Shown one piece after another: positions 33,259 to 42,722 of a stretch of 64,000 bases of DNA. The first letter of the stretch is position 1, and every line of letters starts with the position of its first letter. The notes under the pieces were generated by a model. It saw nothing but the letters and a program-made list of their open reading frames with translations. It was not told where the DNA came from and made no database searches. The DNA lies in NCBI GenBank assembly GCA_031296915.1, contig JAVDPC010000010.1, positions 62,001-126,000 on the forward strand, read 5' to 3'. The translations under genes were made by a program, and so were the position numbers. This stretch comes from Cerasicoccus frondis. Its GTDB lineage: Bacteria; Verrucomicrobiota; Verrucomicrobiia; Opitutales; Cerasicoccaceae.

Positions 33259-34293
33259 ATGACTTCCAAAGAACGATTCCTCGCCGCCGCCCATTGTCAG
33301 CCAGTTGACCGCCCGCCCATCTGGATCATGCGCCAGGCTGGCCGTTACCTGCCCGAGTACCGCAAGCTCAAGGAGCAGTACGACTTCGTGACAATGGTCA
33401 AAACGCCCGACCTGGCCGCTGAGGTGACGCTCCAGCCGCTGCGCCGGTTTGCGCTCGATGCGGCCATCGTTTTTTCAGACATCCTCATCGTGCCCGAGGC
33501 GCTGGGGCAGCCTTACCATTTCCGCGATCAGGGCGGGATCGGCATGGACTTCGCCCTCGAAACTCCAGCCGACATCGCCAAGCTCGCCGACGCCACCGCC
33601 GTCGAAGAAAAGCTGACCTACATTGCCGACGCCCTGAAACTCGTCGACGCCGAGGTCGGCTCCGAGAAGGCCGTGCTCGGGTTTGCCGGTTCTCCGTGGA
33701 CCCTCGCGTGCTACATGGTCGAGGGCGGCAGCTCCAAGGACTTTACGAAGATTAAGTCGCTCTTTTATCAGGACCGCAAAACGTTCGACCAGCTCATGAC
33801 CAAGCTGGCCAGCGCCTGCGCCGCCCTGCTCAAGATGCAACTCGCGGCGGGCGCGGATTGCGTGCAGCTGTTTGACAGCTGGGCCAGCGCTTGCGCGGGG
33901 ACCGACTACCACGACATGTCCCTGCGCTGGATCCGCCAGATCATCAACGAGCTGCCCGAGGGCGCGCCGATCATCCTCTTTGCCAAAGGCATGGCGCACC
34001 ACGTGGACACCCTGGCCGCCAGCGGCGCCAAGGTGCTCGGGATGGACTGGACCGTCAACCTGCCCGAAATGCGCGAGCGCGCCCCGGACCACATCGCGCT
34101 TCAAGGCAACCTCGACCCAACCTTGCTCAGCACCACGCCCGCCATCGTCCAAAAGGCGGCGGACGAATTACTCAGCGGCATGAACCACGCGCGCGGCCAC
34201 ATCGTCAACCTCGGCCACGGCATCCTCCCCAGCGCCCACATTGAGTGCGTCGAAACGCTGGTCAACGCCGTCGTCGCCTCCGCAAACAAATAG
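33259..34293 (+). CDS. hemE: uroporphyrinogen decarboxylase
   Basis: A 344-residue enzyme that decarboxylates the four acetate side chains of uroporphyrinogen III. Signature 1 'PPIWIMRQAGRYLPEYR' holds the substrate-binding Arg residues; 'LDAAIVFSDILIVPEALG' holds the catalytic Asp; 'GFAGSPWTLACYMVEGG' and 'NLGHGILPSAHIECVETLV' are further family blocks. Length is normal. The ATG follows directly on the ATTCCGC repeat tract and has no Shine-Dalgarno sequence. Confidence 0.96.
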   Translation: MTSKERFLAAAHCQPVDRPPIWIMRQAGRYLPEYRKLKEQYDFVTMVKTPDLAAEVTLQPLRRFALDAAIVFSDILIVPEALGQPYHFRDQGGIGMDFALETPADIAKLADATAVEEKLTYIADALKLVDAEVGSEKAVLGFAGSPWTLACYMVEGGSSKDFTKIKSLFYQDRKTFDQLMTKLASACAALLKMQLAAGADCVQLFDSWASACAGTDYHDMSLRWIRQIINELPEGAPIILFAKGMAHHVDTLAASGAKVLGMDWTVNLPEMRERAPDHIALQGNLDPTLLSTTPAIVQKAADELLSGMNHARGHIVNLGHGILPSAHIECVETLVNAVVASANK

Positions 34294-34333
34294 GCGATTG
34301 CCCCCAGCCTGCGTTTCGGTAAGCATCGCATCA

Positions 34334-34755
34334 TGCGAACCTTGCTGATCACCTTACTGCTCTTTCTCAGTCTGCCCGCCATCGCGATTCCGCCCGCCCA
34401 CCGCAAGCATCCGCCAACGATGCCAACGGAGTCACGGCTCGTCGGGCATTGGCACAGCACCTCGCTCAGTGGCGACGCCATTGGGCTCGCCGTGGATAAT
34501 ATTGTGGTGGAGTTTCGCGCGGACAAGCGGTTCAAAGCCACGGCCAACCTCAACATCGGCGGCCCGTCCACTTTCCAGGGAAAATACGCCGCCAAGCGGC
34601 AAAAGCTCACCCTGCAAACGGAGTCCAACGGCGACATCGACTGCGTGGTCACCTTCCATGGTCCGCGCAAATTGACGCTTAACGCGCCAGCCAAGGGCGT
34701 CACTGCGGAGTTTACTCGCGGATCAGCGCCGTCGTCATCCGGGAGTTGGTTTTGA
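34334..34755 (+). CDS. small secreted protein, unknown
   Basis: A 140-residue protein (ATG near 34333) with a signal peptide 'MRTLLITLLLFLSLPAIA'. The mature part has alternating beta pattern ('LVGHWHSTSLSGDAIGLAVDNIVVEFRADKRFKATANL', 'TFQGKYAAKRQKLTL') that looks like a lipocalin-type or 'lipocalin-like DUF' barrel in which a response to a threshold compound is measured by family members. No family can be named with confidence. Located 40 bases after hemE, possibly co-transcribed. Confidence 0.6.
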
Positions 34756-34777
34756 GTAAATGAGGTCCGAAATAGCC

Positions 34778-34796
34778 TGATTAACTGGTTAAATCA
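34778..34796. promoter_or_regulatory. putative LacI-type operator
   Basis: TGATTAACTGGTTAAATCA contains the arms TTAAC and GTTAA around TG. It lies 51 bases before the LacI-type gene at 34847, compatible with autoregulation. A TTGACA follows at 34803. Confidence 0.4.
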
Positions 34797-34846
34797 TTTG
34801 CTTTGACACCTTTGCCGATGTCAGGAATTAACAATAGGGATCAACC

Positions 34847-35851
34847 ATGGCCTCCCTGAAAGAAATTGCGAAGGACGTCGGCGTATCCCACGCATTGGTG
34901 TCCCGAGTGTTAAGCAACCGCATGGGCACGACCCGCGTCAGCGAGAAAACCCGCCAGAAGATTCTGGATCGCGCCAAGGAGCTTAACTATACCCCCAACC
35001 CCCTGGCAGTAGCCTTGAAGCGCGGACGCAAAGGCGCCGTCGGCGTGTTCCTGCACGCAGTAGGCGTCCCTGGCAGTGAGCTGTCGCAAGACTTCATGCA
35101 CGCCGCCGCCTGGGAGCTCTCCAGCAAGGGCTACAACCTGTGGATGCAGTTTTTCAATAAGAAGGAAGAGTTCATCGCCGCCTGCAACGAGCAACTGCTC
35201 AGCAAAGTCGACGGCCTCATCCTTGCGGGCATGAGCCACGGCGAAATCATTGATAACGTGCAGGAGATCGAGAAGCGCGGCTTGCCGGTCGTCTTCTCCT
35301 GCCATGGCGACATGGAGCAATACGGCGTCACCAATTACCAGGTGGACTCCGAGATGCAGGCCTACCTGACGACCAAGCACCTCCTAGAGATCGGCTGCCA
35401 GCGGGTGGCGCATTTCATGAATGTGCCGATCCGCTACCAAGGCTACCTGCGCGCCCATGAGGAACTCGGCGTAAAACCGGATGAAAAGCTCGTCGTGAAA
35501 GCCGTGGGCTACAAGTGCAACAACGGCGTCGCCTGCACCGAGGAGCTGCTGAAGCGCAAAACGCCTTTTGACGCGATCGCCACTCAGTCCGACGGCCAAG
35601 CCGCCGGCGTCTACCATTGGTATGCGCTCCAAGGGATTCCACGCCGGGAATGGCCGCTGGTCACCGGCATTGACGACTCTCCCATTGCACGGGACTGCAG
35701 CATCGTGCCGCTCACCAGCGCCACGGCGGAAATGGACCGCTGCGCGCACCTGGCCGTAACCGCCCTGCACAACAAGCTCGAGGACATTCCCGTCAAGGCC
35801 CAACAAGTCGCCCCCAAACTAGTCATCCGCGAGTCTACCCAACGCGTTTAA
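34847..35851 (+). CDS. LacI-family transcriptional regulator
   Basis: A 334-residue regulator. The HTH is at the N-terminus ('MASLKEIAKDVGVSHALVSRVLSN'), with hinge helix 'LNYTPNPLAVALKRGRKGAVGV', then a two-lobed periplasmic-binding-like sensor domain that ends with 'VVPKLVIRESTQR'-like residues (here 'VAPKLVIREST'). It would bind a sugar or sugar derivative and control transport or glycosidase genes. The neighbours (a deacetylase and a GH57 protein on the opposite strand) are potential targets, but no shared operator is visible. Confidence 0.9.
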   Translation: MASLKEIAKDVGVSHALVSRVLSNRMGTTRVSEKTRQKILDRAKELNYTPNPLAVALKRGRKGAVGVFLHAVGVPGSELSQDFMHAAAWELSSKGYNLWMQFFNKKEEFIAACNEQLLSKVDGLILAGMSHGEIIDNVQEIEKRGLPVVFSCHGDMEQYGVTNYQVDSEMQAYLTTKHLLEIGCQRVAHFMNVPIRYQGYLRAHEELGVKPDEKLVVKAVGYKCNNGVACTEELLKRKTPFDAIATQSDGQAAGVYHWYALQGIPRREWPLVTGIDDSPIARDCSIVPLTSATAEMDRCAHLAVTALHNKLEDIPVKAQQVAPKLVIRESTQRV

Positions 35852-35888
35852 AGCACCCCGCCTGCGCTTGCCCTGGCGCGCAATCAGT

Positions 35889-36491
35889 CTAGCGCGCACT
35901 CGCCAGCAGCTCGCTGACCGTGACCAACTGCAAGCCCTTGGCCTTGAAGCGGCGGATCATTTCCGGCATGGCGGTGAGCGTCTTGGCTTGCCAGGTGTGC
36001 AGGATGAATATGTCGCCGGCCTCGACGCCTTCGGTGGTCTTTTCAATGATGTGCTCCACGGTCACGCTCGGCGTCCAGTCCGATGCGCCTTTGCCCATAA
36101 TTGCTGGCAAACCGAGCTCGGCCAACACGGTCCAAACATCGTCACTGTGCTCACCGAACGGGGCGCGAAACACCTTGGGCGCCACGCCAAACACCTCTTG
36201 AAACACCCGCGAACATTCCGTCAGTTGGGCGCGCACTTCGTCCAAGCTCAGCTCTGGCAGGTGGGGGTGCGACATGGAGTGGTTGCCAATTTCGTGCCCC
36301 GCAGCGAAGACCGCTTTGGCCAGCTCCGGCTCCGCCAGAACGTTGTTGCCCAAGTCAAAAAAGGTGGCCCGGCAATCGTGCGCGTCAAAGAGCTCGATCC
36401 ATTGCCGACTGGTCTCGATGATCGGACCGTCGTCAAAGGTCAGACAGATGTAGGGTTGGTCGGTTTCGACACGGTATATGGGGGCGGACAT
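35889..36491 (-). CDS. polysaccharide deacetylase (NodB/CE4)
   Basis: A 200-residue single-domain carbohydrate esterase family 4 protein. Motif 1 'YICLTFDDGP' (catalytic base and metal Asp), motif 2 'GHEIGNHSMSHPHL' (two metal His), motif 3 'FRAPFGEHS' (Arg-Ala-Pro-Phe-Gly), later 'DIFILHTW' with the catalytic His. It removes N- or O-acetyl groups from peptidoglycan, chitin or xylan-like polymers. No signal peptide is apparent, which is unusual for a peptidoglycan deacetylase. Confidence 0.9.
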   Translation of the reverse strand: MSAPIYRVETDQPYICLTFDDGPIIETSRQWIELFDAHDCRATFFDLGNNVLAEPELAKAVFAAGHEIGNHSMSHPHLPELSLDEVRAQLTECSRVFQEVFGVAPKVFRAPFGEHSDDVWTVLAELGLPAIMGKGASDWTPSVTVEHIIEKTTEGVEAGDIFILHTWQAKTLTAMPEMIRRFKAKGLQLVTVSELLASAR

Positions 36492-36600
36492 AAGGCGTAG
36501 TTAGCTGCAATGCCAAATGCCCGCAACGCCATTTTTGCGATTCACAAGTGGGTAGCCGACGCGTTCTGGTTCCTTGAAAATACAGCGTCCACGCGCTGCG

Positions 36601-37782
36601 TTAAAAACCGCGGCGTGCGTTATCCAACTCGGCGCAAGCGGCGTTTAAGTCGTCATGCACTCGGCTGACCCAGGATGTGCCCCAGTATAAGTTGCAACTG
36701 GTCTCGGCGCGGAGCAGCCGCCAGTGGGCTTCGCCCAGGTGGTAATCCACATGCTCGGGGTTGCGCGGGGTGCTGTCCTGTCGCTGCGCTTTTACGAAGT
36801 GCAAGGCGCTGCTGATTTCATGAATGCGCGCCAGGGCGTCCTTTTGATCCTGCGTGCCAGTCCACTGGGTAAAGTCGTCGCCAAAGTGCATTTCGGTGTT
36901 CCAGGCGCCGGTTTTCACCTTCACCTTGCCGCCAACGCCATACTGGCTAATGTAGTCTTCGATGTAAGTGGGAACCACTTCACCCTTGAGACGCGCGCGG
37001 TTCAAAAACGGCTGGTAAAACGCATGCCAGAAATTGGACTCCGCCGTGTAGTTGCGGAACCAGCCGCCGTTATCGCCATCGGAAGCGGTCGTGACGAGCG
37101 GCTCGAAATCGCAGAACTTCGTGCGCTCCTTGACCTCGTGGTCAAACCAGTCCGGGTCCATGCCGGAAAGTTGCGCATTGGATAGCTCACGCTCGCGCGG
37201 GATGACGATTATTTCCTCGCCCTGGTATTCGGCAACGTGCGGCCGATAACGCAACTCCTGCCAAGACATCTCACCCTCGGCAGGCTCCAGGTAAACATCG
37301 TCCACCAACACGTAGCGATAGCCCATTCGCTTGAGCAGAGGAATCAGCTCTTCGGTGAAGCCCATTTCCGGCGGCCAAAAACCGCCAAAGTCTTCACGCC
37401 AGAATAAGTGCTGGGCCTGACCTTTCCAGCGGCGAAGCTGCTCGTCCCAGTCTTCTTTCGGGATCAACGGCAAAACCGGATGATAAAAACCGGTGCCCAG
37501 AATCTCGAACAATTTGGTGTTCTGAAGCTGCCACAACAAGTCGCCGACTTTAACGACGCCGTAGACTTTTTCCTGAAACTCTGGCGAAGACAACGTCTCC
37601 AGCAACGTGCCGGAAAGCGAGAGGTGCACACGGGCTACATCTTCATAGCCCCAAAGTGCGCGGGGCATCCGATCCATGGCGAAGAGGATCTCCTTAACTT
37701 CCCACGGGTTCGTTTCGAGCAGGTCGTCGAGGTTATGCGGGGGTTGATGAAAGTTGAGAACAAGGGCGTGATGTACGGGCAT
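36601..37782 (-). CDS. GH57-family glycoside hydrolase/transferase
   Basis: A 393-residue protein of the GH57 (alpha-amylase/branching enzyme/galactosidase) family. Motif 1 'LVLNFHQPPHNLDDLL' (His-Gln-Pro), motif near 'DFGGFWPPEMGFTEELIPLL' with the putative nucleophile Glu, and 'VTTASDGDNGGWF' with the Asp of motif 4. The catalytic region is present, the C-terminal helical domain is short. It should act on alpha-glucans (glycogen) in the cytoplasm; no signal peptide. Confidence 0.82.
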   Translation of the reverse strand: MPVHHALVLNFHQPPHNLDDLLETNPWEVKEILFAMDRMPRALWGYEDVARVHLSLSGTLLETLSSPEFQEKVYGVVKVGDLLWQLQNTKLFEILGTGFYHPVLPLIPKEDWDEQLRRWKGQAQHLFWREDFGGFWPPEMGFTEELIPLLKRMGYRYVLVDDVYLEPAEGEMSWQELRYRPHVAEYQGEEIIVIPRERELSNAQLSGMDPDWFDHEVKERTKFCDFEPLVTTASDGDNGGWFRNYTAESNFWHAFYQPFLNRARLKGEVVPTYIEDYISQYGVGGKVKVKTGAWNTEMHFGDDFTQWTGTQDQKDALARIHEISSALHFVKAQRQDSTPRNPEHVDYHLGEAHWRLLRAETSCNLYWGTSWVSRVHDDLNAACAELDNARRGF

Positions 37783-37869
37783 GAGGAGTTAACTGATGCC
37801 TCAGGTAATCGTCTGATAAGCAACAGCGCAACCCGATTTTAAACAAACCGTCACAGCCCGTCGTCGAGA

Positions 37870-38598
37870 TCAGCTTCGCGAAGCATCTTCGACAAACGTA
37901 AGCCAAAAATGCCCGGGCTTCGGTTCACCGAATTCCATGATCTCCTGGTCGGTGTAAGTGTGCCGCATGCCGGTGGGCGAGTAGACGATCACTGCGGTCA
38001 TCGCTTGCCCAGGGCGCAGGGCGATAACGCCATCGTAGATTAACCGCCAACCTTCCACCGTTTTTTCGCCAATCTTGGCCACAACTCGATTACGGCTGTC
38101 AGGATTCAATTGAACGAGCGTCGACTTGCCAGGAGCGATCTGCTCCAAATTCTCGCCAATCAAAACTGCGGTGTCCGTGACCCCAAGGTTGTAGAGTTGG
38201 ACGGTTTGCGGTTCGCGAACGCTGGTGCTGTTTTCTAAAAATGTCGCTTGGTAATTGCTGGAGTTCGGGCCTGAAGGCTTTACCACCACAAGCGCGGACA
38301 CGCCAGACATGGGAGCCCGTAAATTCAGGATCGGGGATTTCGACGCATTCTTTCGACCGCTGTCTGCCCTGAGTATTTTCAACTGCTGCCCGTACTCCAC
38401 CTTGACCGGACGGCTGATGGCATAAGGCGCACCGCTTAGTCTGAGCGTTTTCTCACCCTCATCCAAAAAATAAGCGCCATACGATTCATCCATGAAGAGA
38501 AACCGAAGCGTCATGGTTGTTTCTGGAGCGGCAGCCATTGCATAGCTTCCCAACAAGCTCCAGACCCCCAGCAAAAAATATGTTTTATAAGTTCTCAT
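37870..38598 (-). CDS. secreted protein coupled to the giant prepilin-like gene
   Basis: A 242-residue protein with signal peptide 'MRTYKTYFLLGVWSLLGSYAMA'. The mature protein is beta-rich ('LRFLFMDESYGAYFLDEG', 'VQLYNLGVTDTAVLIGENLEQIAPGKSTLVQL'). Its ATG (38598-38596) overlaps the stop of the upstream gene as TAATG, so translation is coupled to the giant prepilin-like protein. A functional link, e.g. a periplasmic partner of that pseudopilin, is inference. No family recognised. Confidence 0.65.
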   Translation of the reverse strand: MRTYKTYFLLGVWSLLGSYAMAAAPETTMTLRFLFMDESYGAYFLDEGEKTLRLSGAPYAISRPVKVEYGQQLKILRADSGRKNASKSPILNLRAPMSGVSALVVVKPSGPNSSNYQATFLENSTSVREPQTVQLYNLGVTDTAVLIGENLEQIAPGKSTLVQLNPDSRNRVVAKIGEKTVEGWRLIYDGVIALRPGQAMTAVIVYSPTGMRHTYTDQEIMEFGEPKPGHFWLTFVEDASRS

Positions 38599-41500
38599 TA
38601 AATTTCATCTGGCTTCAGCCAGCGGAAAGATACAATTTCATAGCGGCGCCCAAGCCTTTGGTTCACTGGGTCCGTCGCATCTTCGTAGGGTTCATTGCCA
38701 CCAACTCCGTCGGTGGGGCGCACGTAATCCGGCATGCGCTGAACGATGGCCTCACACCATGCCTCCGCTTCCACTTGGCCAGAAATCGGGCTGGTCACAT
38801 TCCCATAGGAACGAATGCGGAAGGTATCCGAGCGAACCGTCATGTATTGCCCTAAAGATGACAGCACATCCGCCTGTAAAAGGTAGCCGGGGAATCCCGC
38901 CACCGCGCTGTTCATTCGAAAATCTGAGTCCGCAATCAGTTCAACGGGACTCGCGCTGCTTTTTTCGTCAAAGGGCGCCTGCAAGTGTGACTCCAGATTG
39001 ACTACGGCATCGAGCGCAGATTGCAGTGCGCCACTGACGCCCAAATCGTTGGGGTCATTGTTTGCCTCAGCCAAACGGCGGTTTACGAAATCCGACATCG
39101 AGGTAAAGGGTCCCCGCAGCCTCACCTGGCGCACCATTTCCTCCGCCAGGGCATCCACCTCGGCGGGACTCAAGTTACGAAAGCCGTTCCAAGAATTTTC
39201 GGAAAGTGCGCTTTCCGCGCCAGACGCTCCACCGAGCGCCTCGAAAGTCCGGGAAAAAGGAGCCGTTAAATTCGTCTCATTCGTTTCAGATCCGATCGGG
39301 ACATTGCGCAAGCTGGAGAACAAAGCCTTCCATGCTTCCTTCGACGTAGAGTTCACGTTGAAGGCGCCATCGGAAAGCAGATTCACGGCAGCCATACGGC
39401 TATTGGCCGCATTCGCGGAATCACCGTCCCCACGGAAATTTTGCACGTCCGCCAAGCTGACTTGATCCGTGTCGCGAAACGGACGATAGCGCTGATTCAC
39501 CAGCAGCTCATTACCTAAATCCACTGTTCCGCTAGCGGGAAAAGTGGAAAAGTAAAAGCGATCCCAAAGCACGTCATTCCAGAGGTAACTTCCATCATAA
39601 TGATAGCCGGAATAGAAAAGCGCATCGAACAAACGATCACGCTTCACTCGCAGGTGAGCGTATGAATTGGAGAGTGGATAATTCATCTGCCAGGACTGCA
39701 CGATGGTCGCAGCCTTGGTGTTGGCGCCGTAACTGGAACTGCCCCAGTAACTACGGTCCGTGAGCGCAGAAGTGTTGAAATGCTGAAACTGTCCCAGCGA
39801 AGTCATGGGCACGTCTTGGCGCGGAATGTCGTAAAGGTAATTATAAAAGCCGATATCCGTCCCCGCGACAGAACTGGGAGTCACCGTGGGAGTTTCAATT
39901 GCTCCGGTGTGCAGCGCGCCCCAACGCACTTGTTGCCAATCCGAATCCTCTTTCCACAAAAGATTGGCGCCAAACAGATCGGAGTTACCCACCTCGCCTT
40001 TCTTCGTCAAAGTCCGCGCCCATTCCAGTGGATGAGTCTGACTGGTATAGCCACTCGGACTAATGATCGGTGCGCGGTAATTCAATTGATAAAACATCGA
40101 CTGCTGCAACGTGCTGTCGTTGATGTCATAAATGCTAAAGCCAATGCCACCGCCATCGCGGTGGCCCGCATTCTCTGGGTAAACCAGGAAGAGCTGGCTC
40201 TTATCGCTGGAGCTCGTCGGCTTGCTCACCAAATACTGGACGAGCTTTTTATCGCCATCTGAAGCATTGTAATCCAGGTATAACCGGGCTTCGACACGCG
40301 CGCTTGAACAAAACAAAGCTGCATATTCGTAGCGGTCCACAATCTTCTTTCCCGTATTCATACGAACGCAATTCAGCAGATCGTATTCATTCGTCATCAC
40401 GAGCGAATGGCTTTTCTGACCAGAGGTGCTGGTGGGTAAATTAGATGTCGAGCTGAGTGTATAGACTCGAGCTTCGCCCGGCTGCAATCCATTGGCATCG
40501 CGAATGGTCAACACTGCGCTGCCCATGCCTGCTCCCGTTACCGAGTAGGCTTCGTCCTTATCCGTGAAAGAGCTATGCAGCAGTATCTTCTCCCCGATTT
40601 TATCTCCATTTTCATCGTAAAGGTCTTCAACCTCTTGAGCGATCACTTCAGGATTGTAGGGATCGAGCGGATAGTCGGGATCATCTTTATCGCCCCCCTG
40701 ACAGAGACGTAAAGATGGCTTGGAAAAAGAGTAGGTATAATCAGCCGGCGCCAATGGCACAGCGTAGGGATTTGCGAGAACCACTAACGGCCGCGTTTCG
40801 ACCCAGATGACGCCATCGGCATCGAAATCCAAATTGTAGAATACTTTTGCCTGGGTAACGATTGGCGCGAGGCCATGCTCCAAGGGCGTGTTCACCCTCG
40901 GCGTTGCTTGCCCGGCGTTGTTCCAAACACCGGCAGGCACATCTGTTTCGAGATTACTCATGTTGTGGAAGCTCCACAGTTGCTCCCAAGTCGGCGTAAA
41001 GGCGAGGATGCCAGGCGCCTCATCGAAATCATAATTGGCCCCGGCAACGTTTTCTGGCAATTCCACCAAGGGCGTTACGTCTTCAGTCAGCACGCGGTTG
41101 TTGGTGGCCGCTGGCGCAACAGGCACATCATAAACCTGGTTGAGCGCTTCGCGGAAAGAAGCCAGGTCGGGTTGGCCTAGGATGTATGAAAGATCGCGCT
41201 TCAGGCCGCCATGTTTGACGTCGGCCAGAACGCCGCGCGAGTGCGTCGTGATGTCGTGGAATCGAACATCGAGCGCCTGTATGTAGTCATCGTTCGGATT
41301 GAGCAATGCCAGCTGATGCTCGTTGGTCACGTCGGCATAGCGCTCGTTGTTGGGCTCGTAAAAGGTGTCCAGGCCAAGGTCGTCCTCGGCCAGTGAATCA
41401 TTGGCGGTCATTGCCTCTATGCCCATACGCTGAGCCGAAGCCAAGCGTTTCATCGGGGCAACGTCATCAGTAGAGTCGTGATATTCGTCAACCAGGTCCA

Positions 41501-42176
41501 CGCGCGCTTTCACGCCTTCGTCGCCGACCCACCAGGCATAATTTCCGCTTTCGAGTCCTTGATCATCTATCACCGGCACCAAGGGTGCAGTGACTGCGCG
41601 CAGCGTGTTGGTCGCATTGTTCGCCGGGCTGATCAGCAGCTTGTGATCATTGCCATTGCCATCGCGGAGTGTGTCCTGCGGAGCAGTGTTAGCGCTCAAT
41701 CCGACAACCGCGGATTCCGGGTCCAGCGAAATGCCGATTTCGCCACCGCTCACCAACCACGCCTGACGCTCAGGCTCAGCGTTGAAAGCGATGGGGTCGT
41801 TGGGGTCGAATTCCGTTTCGTTGGCGTTGAGCCAAACACCCGTCCATTGCGGATTACGCGAGGCGCCCCAATAATCAAGAATCTCGCCATAGGTCATCTC
41901 GTCATCAGACGCTGGCGTCACCAGGTCGGCCTTAGCAGTTACTCGCTGGTCTGGGCCAGAATGTTTCTGCAGTTCACTGAGGGCGACCATCATGCCAAGG
42001 TAGGCATTTTGCCGGGCTTCCATGCCCTGATCGATGTGCTGGGTGCTCATCACTTCCACTCGCGTGACGGTGGCGAGCGACATCAGCAGCAGGAATAAAA
42101 ACGCCATCAGCACCAACGCAACAACCACGGCGAATCCGCGGGTTTCAGGGCTGATCGCTTTGCGATGTGTCTTCAT
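38598..42176 (-). CDS. giant prepilin-like (GspK/PilX-like) protein, copy 2
   Basis: About 1192 residues. The N-terminus 'MKTHRKAISPETRGFAVVVALVLMAFLFLLLMSLATVTR' is a prepilin-type leader and helix, and 'ARQNAYLGMMVALSELQKHSGPDQRVTAKADL' matches copy 1 at 194-4108. At the end, 'RGPFTSMSDFVNRRLAEA', 'TVRSDTFRIRSYGNV' and 'AWCEAIVQRMPDY' are again shared with copy 1, recalling GspK. The central 700 residues differ strongly between the copies. I chose the ATG at 42176; the frame reaches 42203. The downstream secreted-protein gene overlaps the stop. CGCAA-N4-TTGCG operators at 42393 and 42458 may also serve this gene because they lie in the shared upstream region. Confidence 0.75.
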   Translation of the reverse strand: MKTHRKAISPETRGFAVVVALVLMAFLFLLLMSLATVTRVEVMSTQHIDQGMEARQNAYLGMMVALSELQKHSGPDQRVTAKADLVTPASDDEMTYGEILDYWGASRNPQWTGVWLNANETEFDPNDPIAFNAEPERQAWLVSGGEIGISLDPESAVVGLSANTAPQDTLRDGNGNDHKLLISPANNATNTLRAVTAPLVPVIDDQGLESGNYAWWVGDEGVKARVDLVDEYHDSTDDVAPMKRLASAQRMGIEAMTANDSLAEDDLGLDTFYEPNNERYADVTNEHQLALLNPNDDYIQALDVRFHDITTHSRGVLADVKHGGLKRDLSYILGQPDLASFREALNQVYDVPVAPAATNNRVLTEDVTPLVELPENVAGANYDFDEAPGILAFTPTWEQLWSFHNMSNLETDVPAGVWNNAGQATPRVNTPLEHGLAPIVTQAKVFYNLDFDADGVIWVETRPLVVLANPYAVPLAPADYTYSFSKPSLRLCQGGDKDDPDYPLDPYNPEVIAQEVEDLYDENGDKIGEKILLHSSFTDKDEAYSVTGAGMGSAVLTIRDANGLQPGEARVYTLSSTSNLPTSTSGQKSHSLVMTNEYDLLNCVRMNTGKKIVDRYEYAALFCSSARVEARLYLDYNASDGDKKLVQYLVSKPTSSSDKSQLFLVYPENAGHRDGGGIGFSIYDINDSTLQQSMFYQLNYRAPIISPSGYTSQTHPLEWARTLTKKGEVGNSDLFGANLLWKEDSDWQQVRWGALHTGAIETPTVTPSSVAGTDIGFYNYLYDIPRQDVPMTSLGQFQHFNTSALTDRSYWGSSSYGANTKAATIVQSWQMNYPLSNSYAHLRVKRDRLFDALFYSGYHYDGSYLWNDVLWDRFYFSTFPASGTVDLGNELLVNQRYRPFRDTDQVSLADVQNFRGDGDSANAANSRMAAVNLLSDGAFNVNSTSKEAWKALFSSLRNVPIGSETNETNLTAPFSRTFEALGGASGAESALSENSWNGFRNLSPAEVDALAEEMVRQVRLRGPFTSMSDFVNRRLAEANNDPNDLGVSGALQSALDAVVNLESHLQAPFDEKSSASPVELIADSDFRMNSAVAGFPGYLLQADVLSSLGQYMTVRSDTFRIRSYGNVTSPISGQVEAEAWCEAIVQRMPDYVRPTDGVGGNEPYEDATDPVNQRLGRRYEIVSFRWLKPDEI

Positions 42177-42392
42177 GATAAAATAGAAAATGAACGGCGC
42201 CAATGCAAAGGTCGGGGTTGGCTGTCAGGGGACAGCGGGGGGGCAACCACGCTTAAAGTAAAGCGGTCAATGCATTAACGGTCTAAATCGGGGTGTAATT
42301 AAGATTGAGGTTGGGTTGTAAGTGGTTCCAAGCGGAGGAAGGTAAGATGCCTAAGTGTGGGAAATGCGAGCCGCGCAATCAACACCTCCCCT

Positions 42393-42408
42393 ACGCAATA
42401 AGTTGCGT
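42393..42408. promoter_or_regulatory. operator ACGCAATAAGTTGCGT
   Basis: Exact match to CGCAA-N4-TTGCG with an extra A/T pair on both sides, 315 bases before the transporter ATG. Likely LacI-family binding site of the local regulon. Confidence 0.65.
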
Positions 42409-42457
42409 GGCCGTGATTTAACACGCTCCCAAGCCCACGAAGACAGCAATTTGGCGG

Positions 42458-42473
42458 ACGCAACAAATTGCGC
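42458..42473. promoter_or_regulatory. operator ACGCAACAAATTGCGC
   Basis: Exact CGCAA-N4-TTGCG match, 250 bases before the transporter ATG and 51 bases from the previous operator (centre to centre about 65), a spacing that would allow looping. Confidence 0.65.
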
Positions 42474-42722
42474 GCAGCCCGGATTGTTCTTTTTCGAGGC
42501 TTTGATTGAAAAGGGTCTTTCAGCATTCGCTGACCAAGTAACGATCTTTGACGCAAACAGTGCATCAGCTGTTTTATATTTTAGGGATTAAGCGCAAAAA
42601 GTTCCAGCTCGAACGGCTTGTGACTCTCTAAGGGGGAAGTGGTCCGGCGCAACGCGTCGGGCCACTTGTATTTCCGCCCTGCCCCCCACCCCTTCGAGGA
42701 CTTTTCGCAACTTCGCCTCACC

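Larger units (their letters stand above)
42204..42722. other. divergent control region with two operators
   Basis: The spacer separates the prepilin-like gene and the sugar transporter gene. It holds two exact CGCAA-N4-TTGCG palindromes (separate entries) plus half sites. No gene is visible. Confidence 0.6.

Noticed and set aside
34803..34840. Promoter TTGACA with a -10 near TAACAAT before the LacI gene at 34847
   Set aside because: Spacing is about 20 bases and the -10 would leave almost no leader, so I do not call it.
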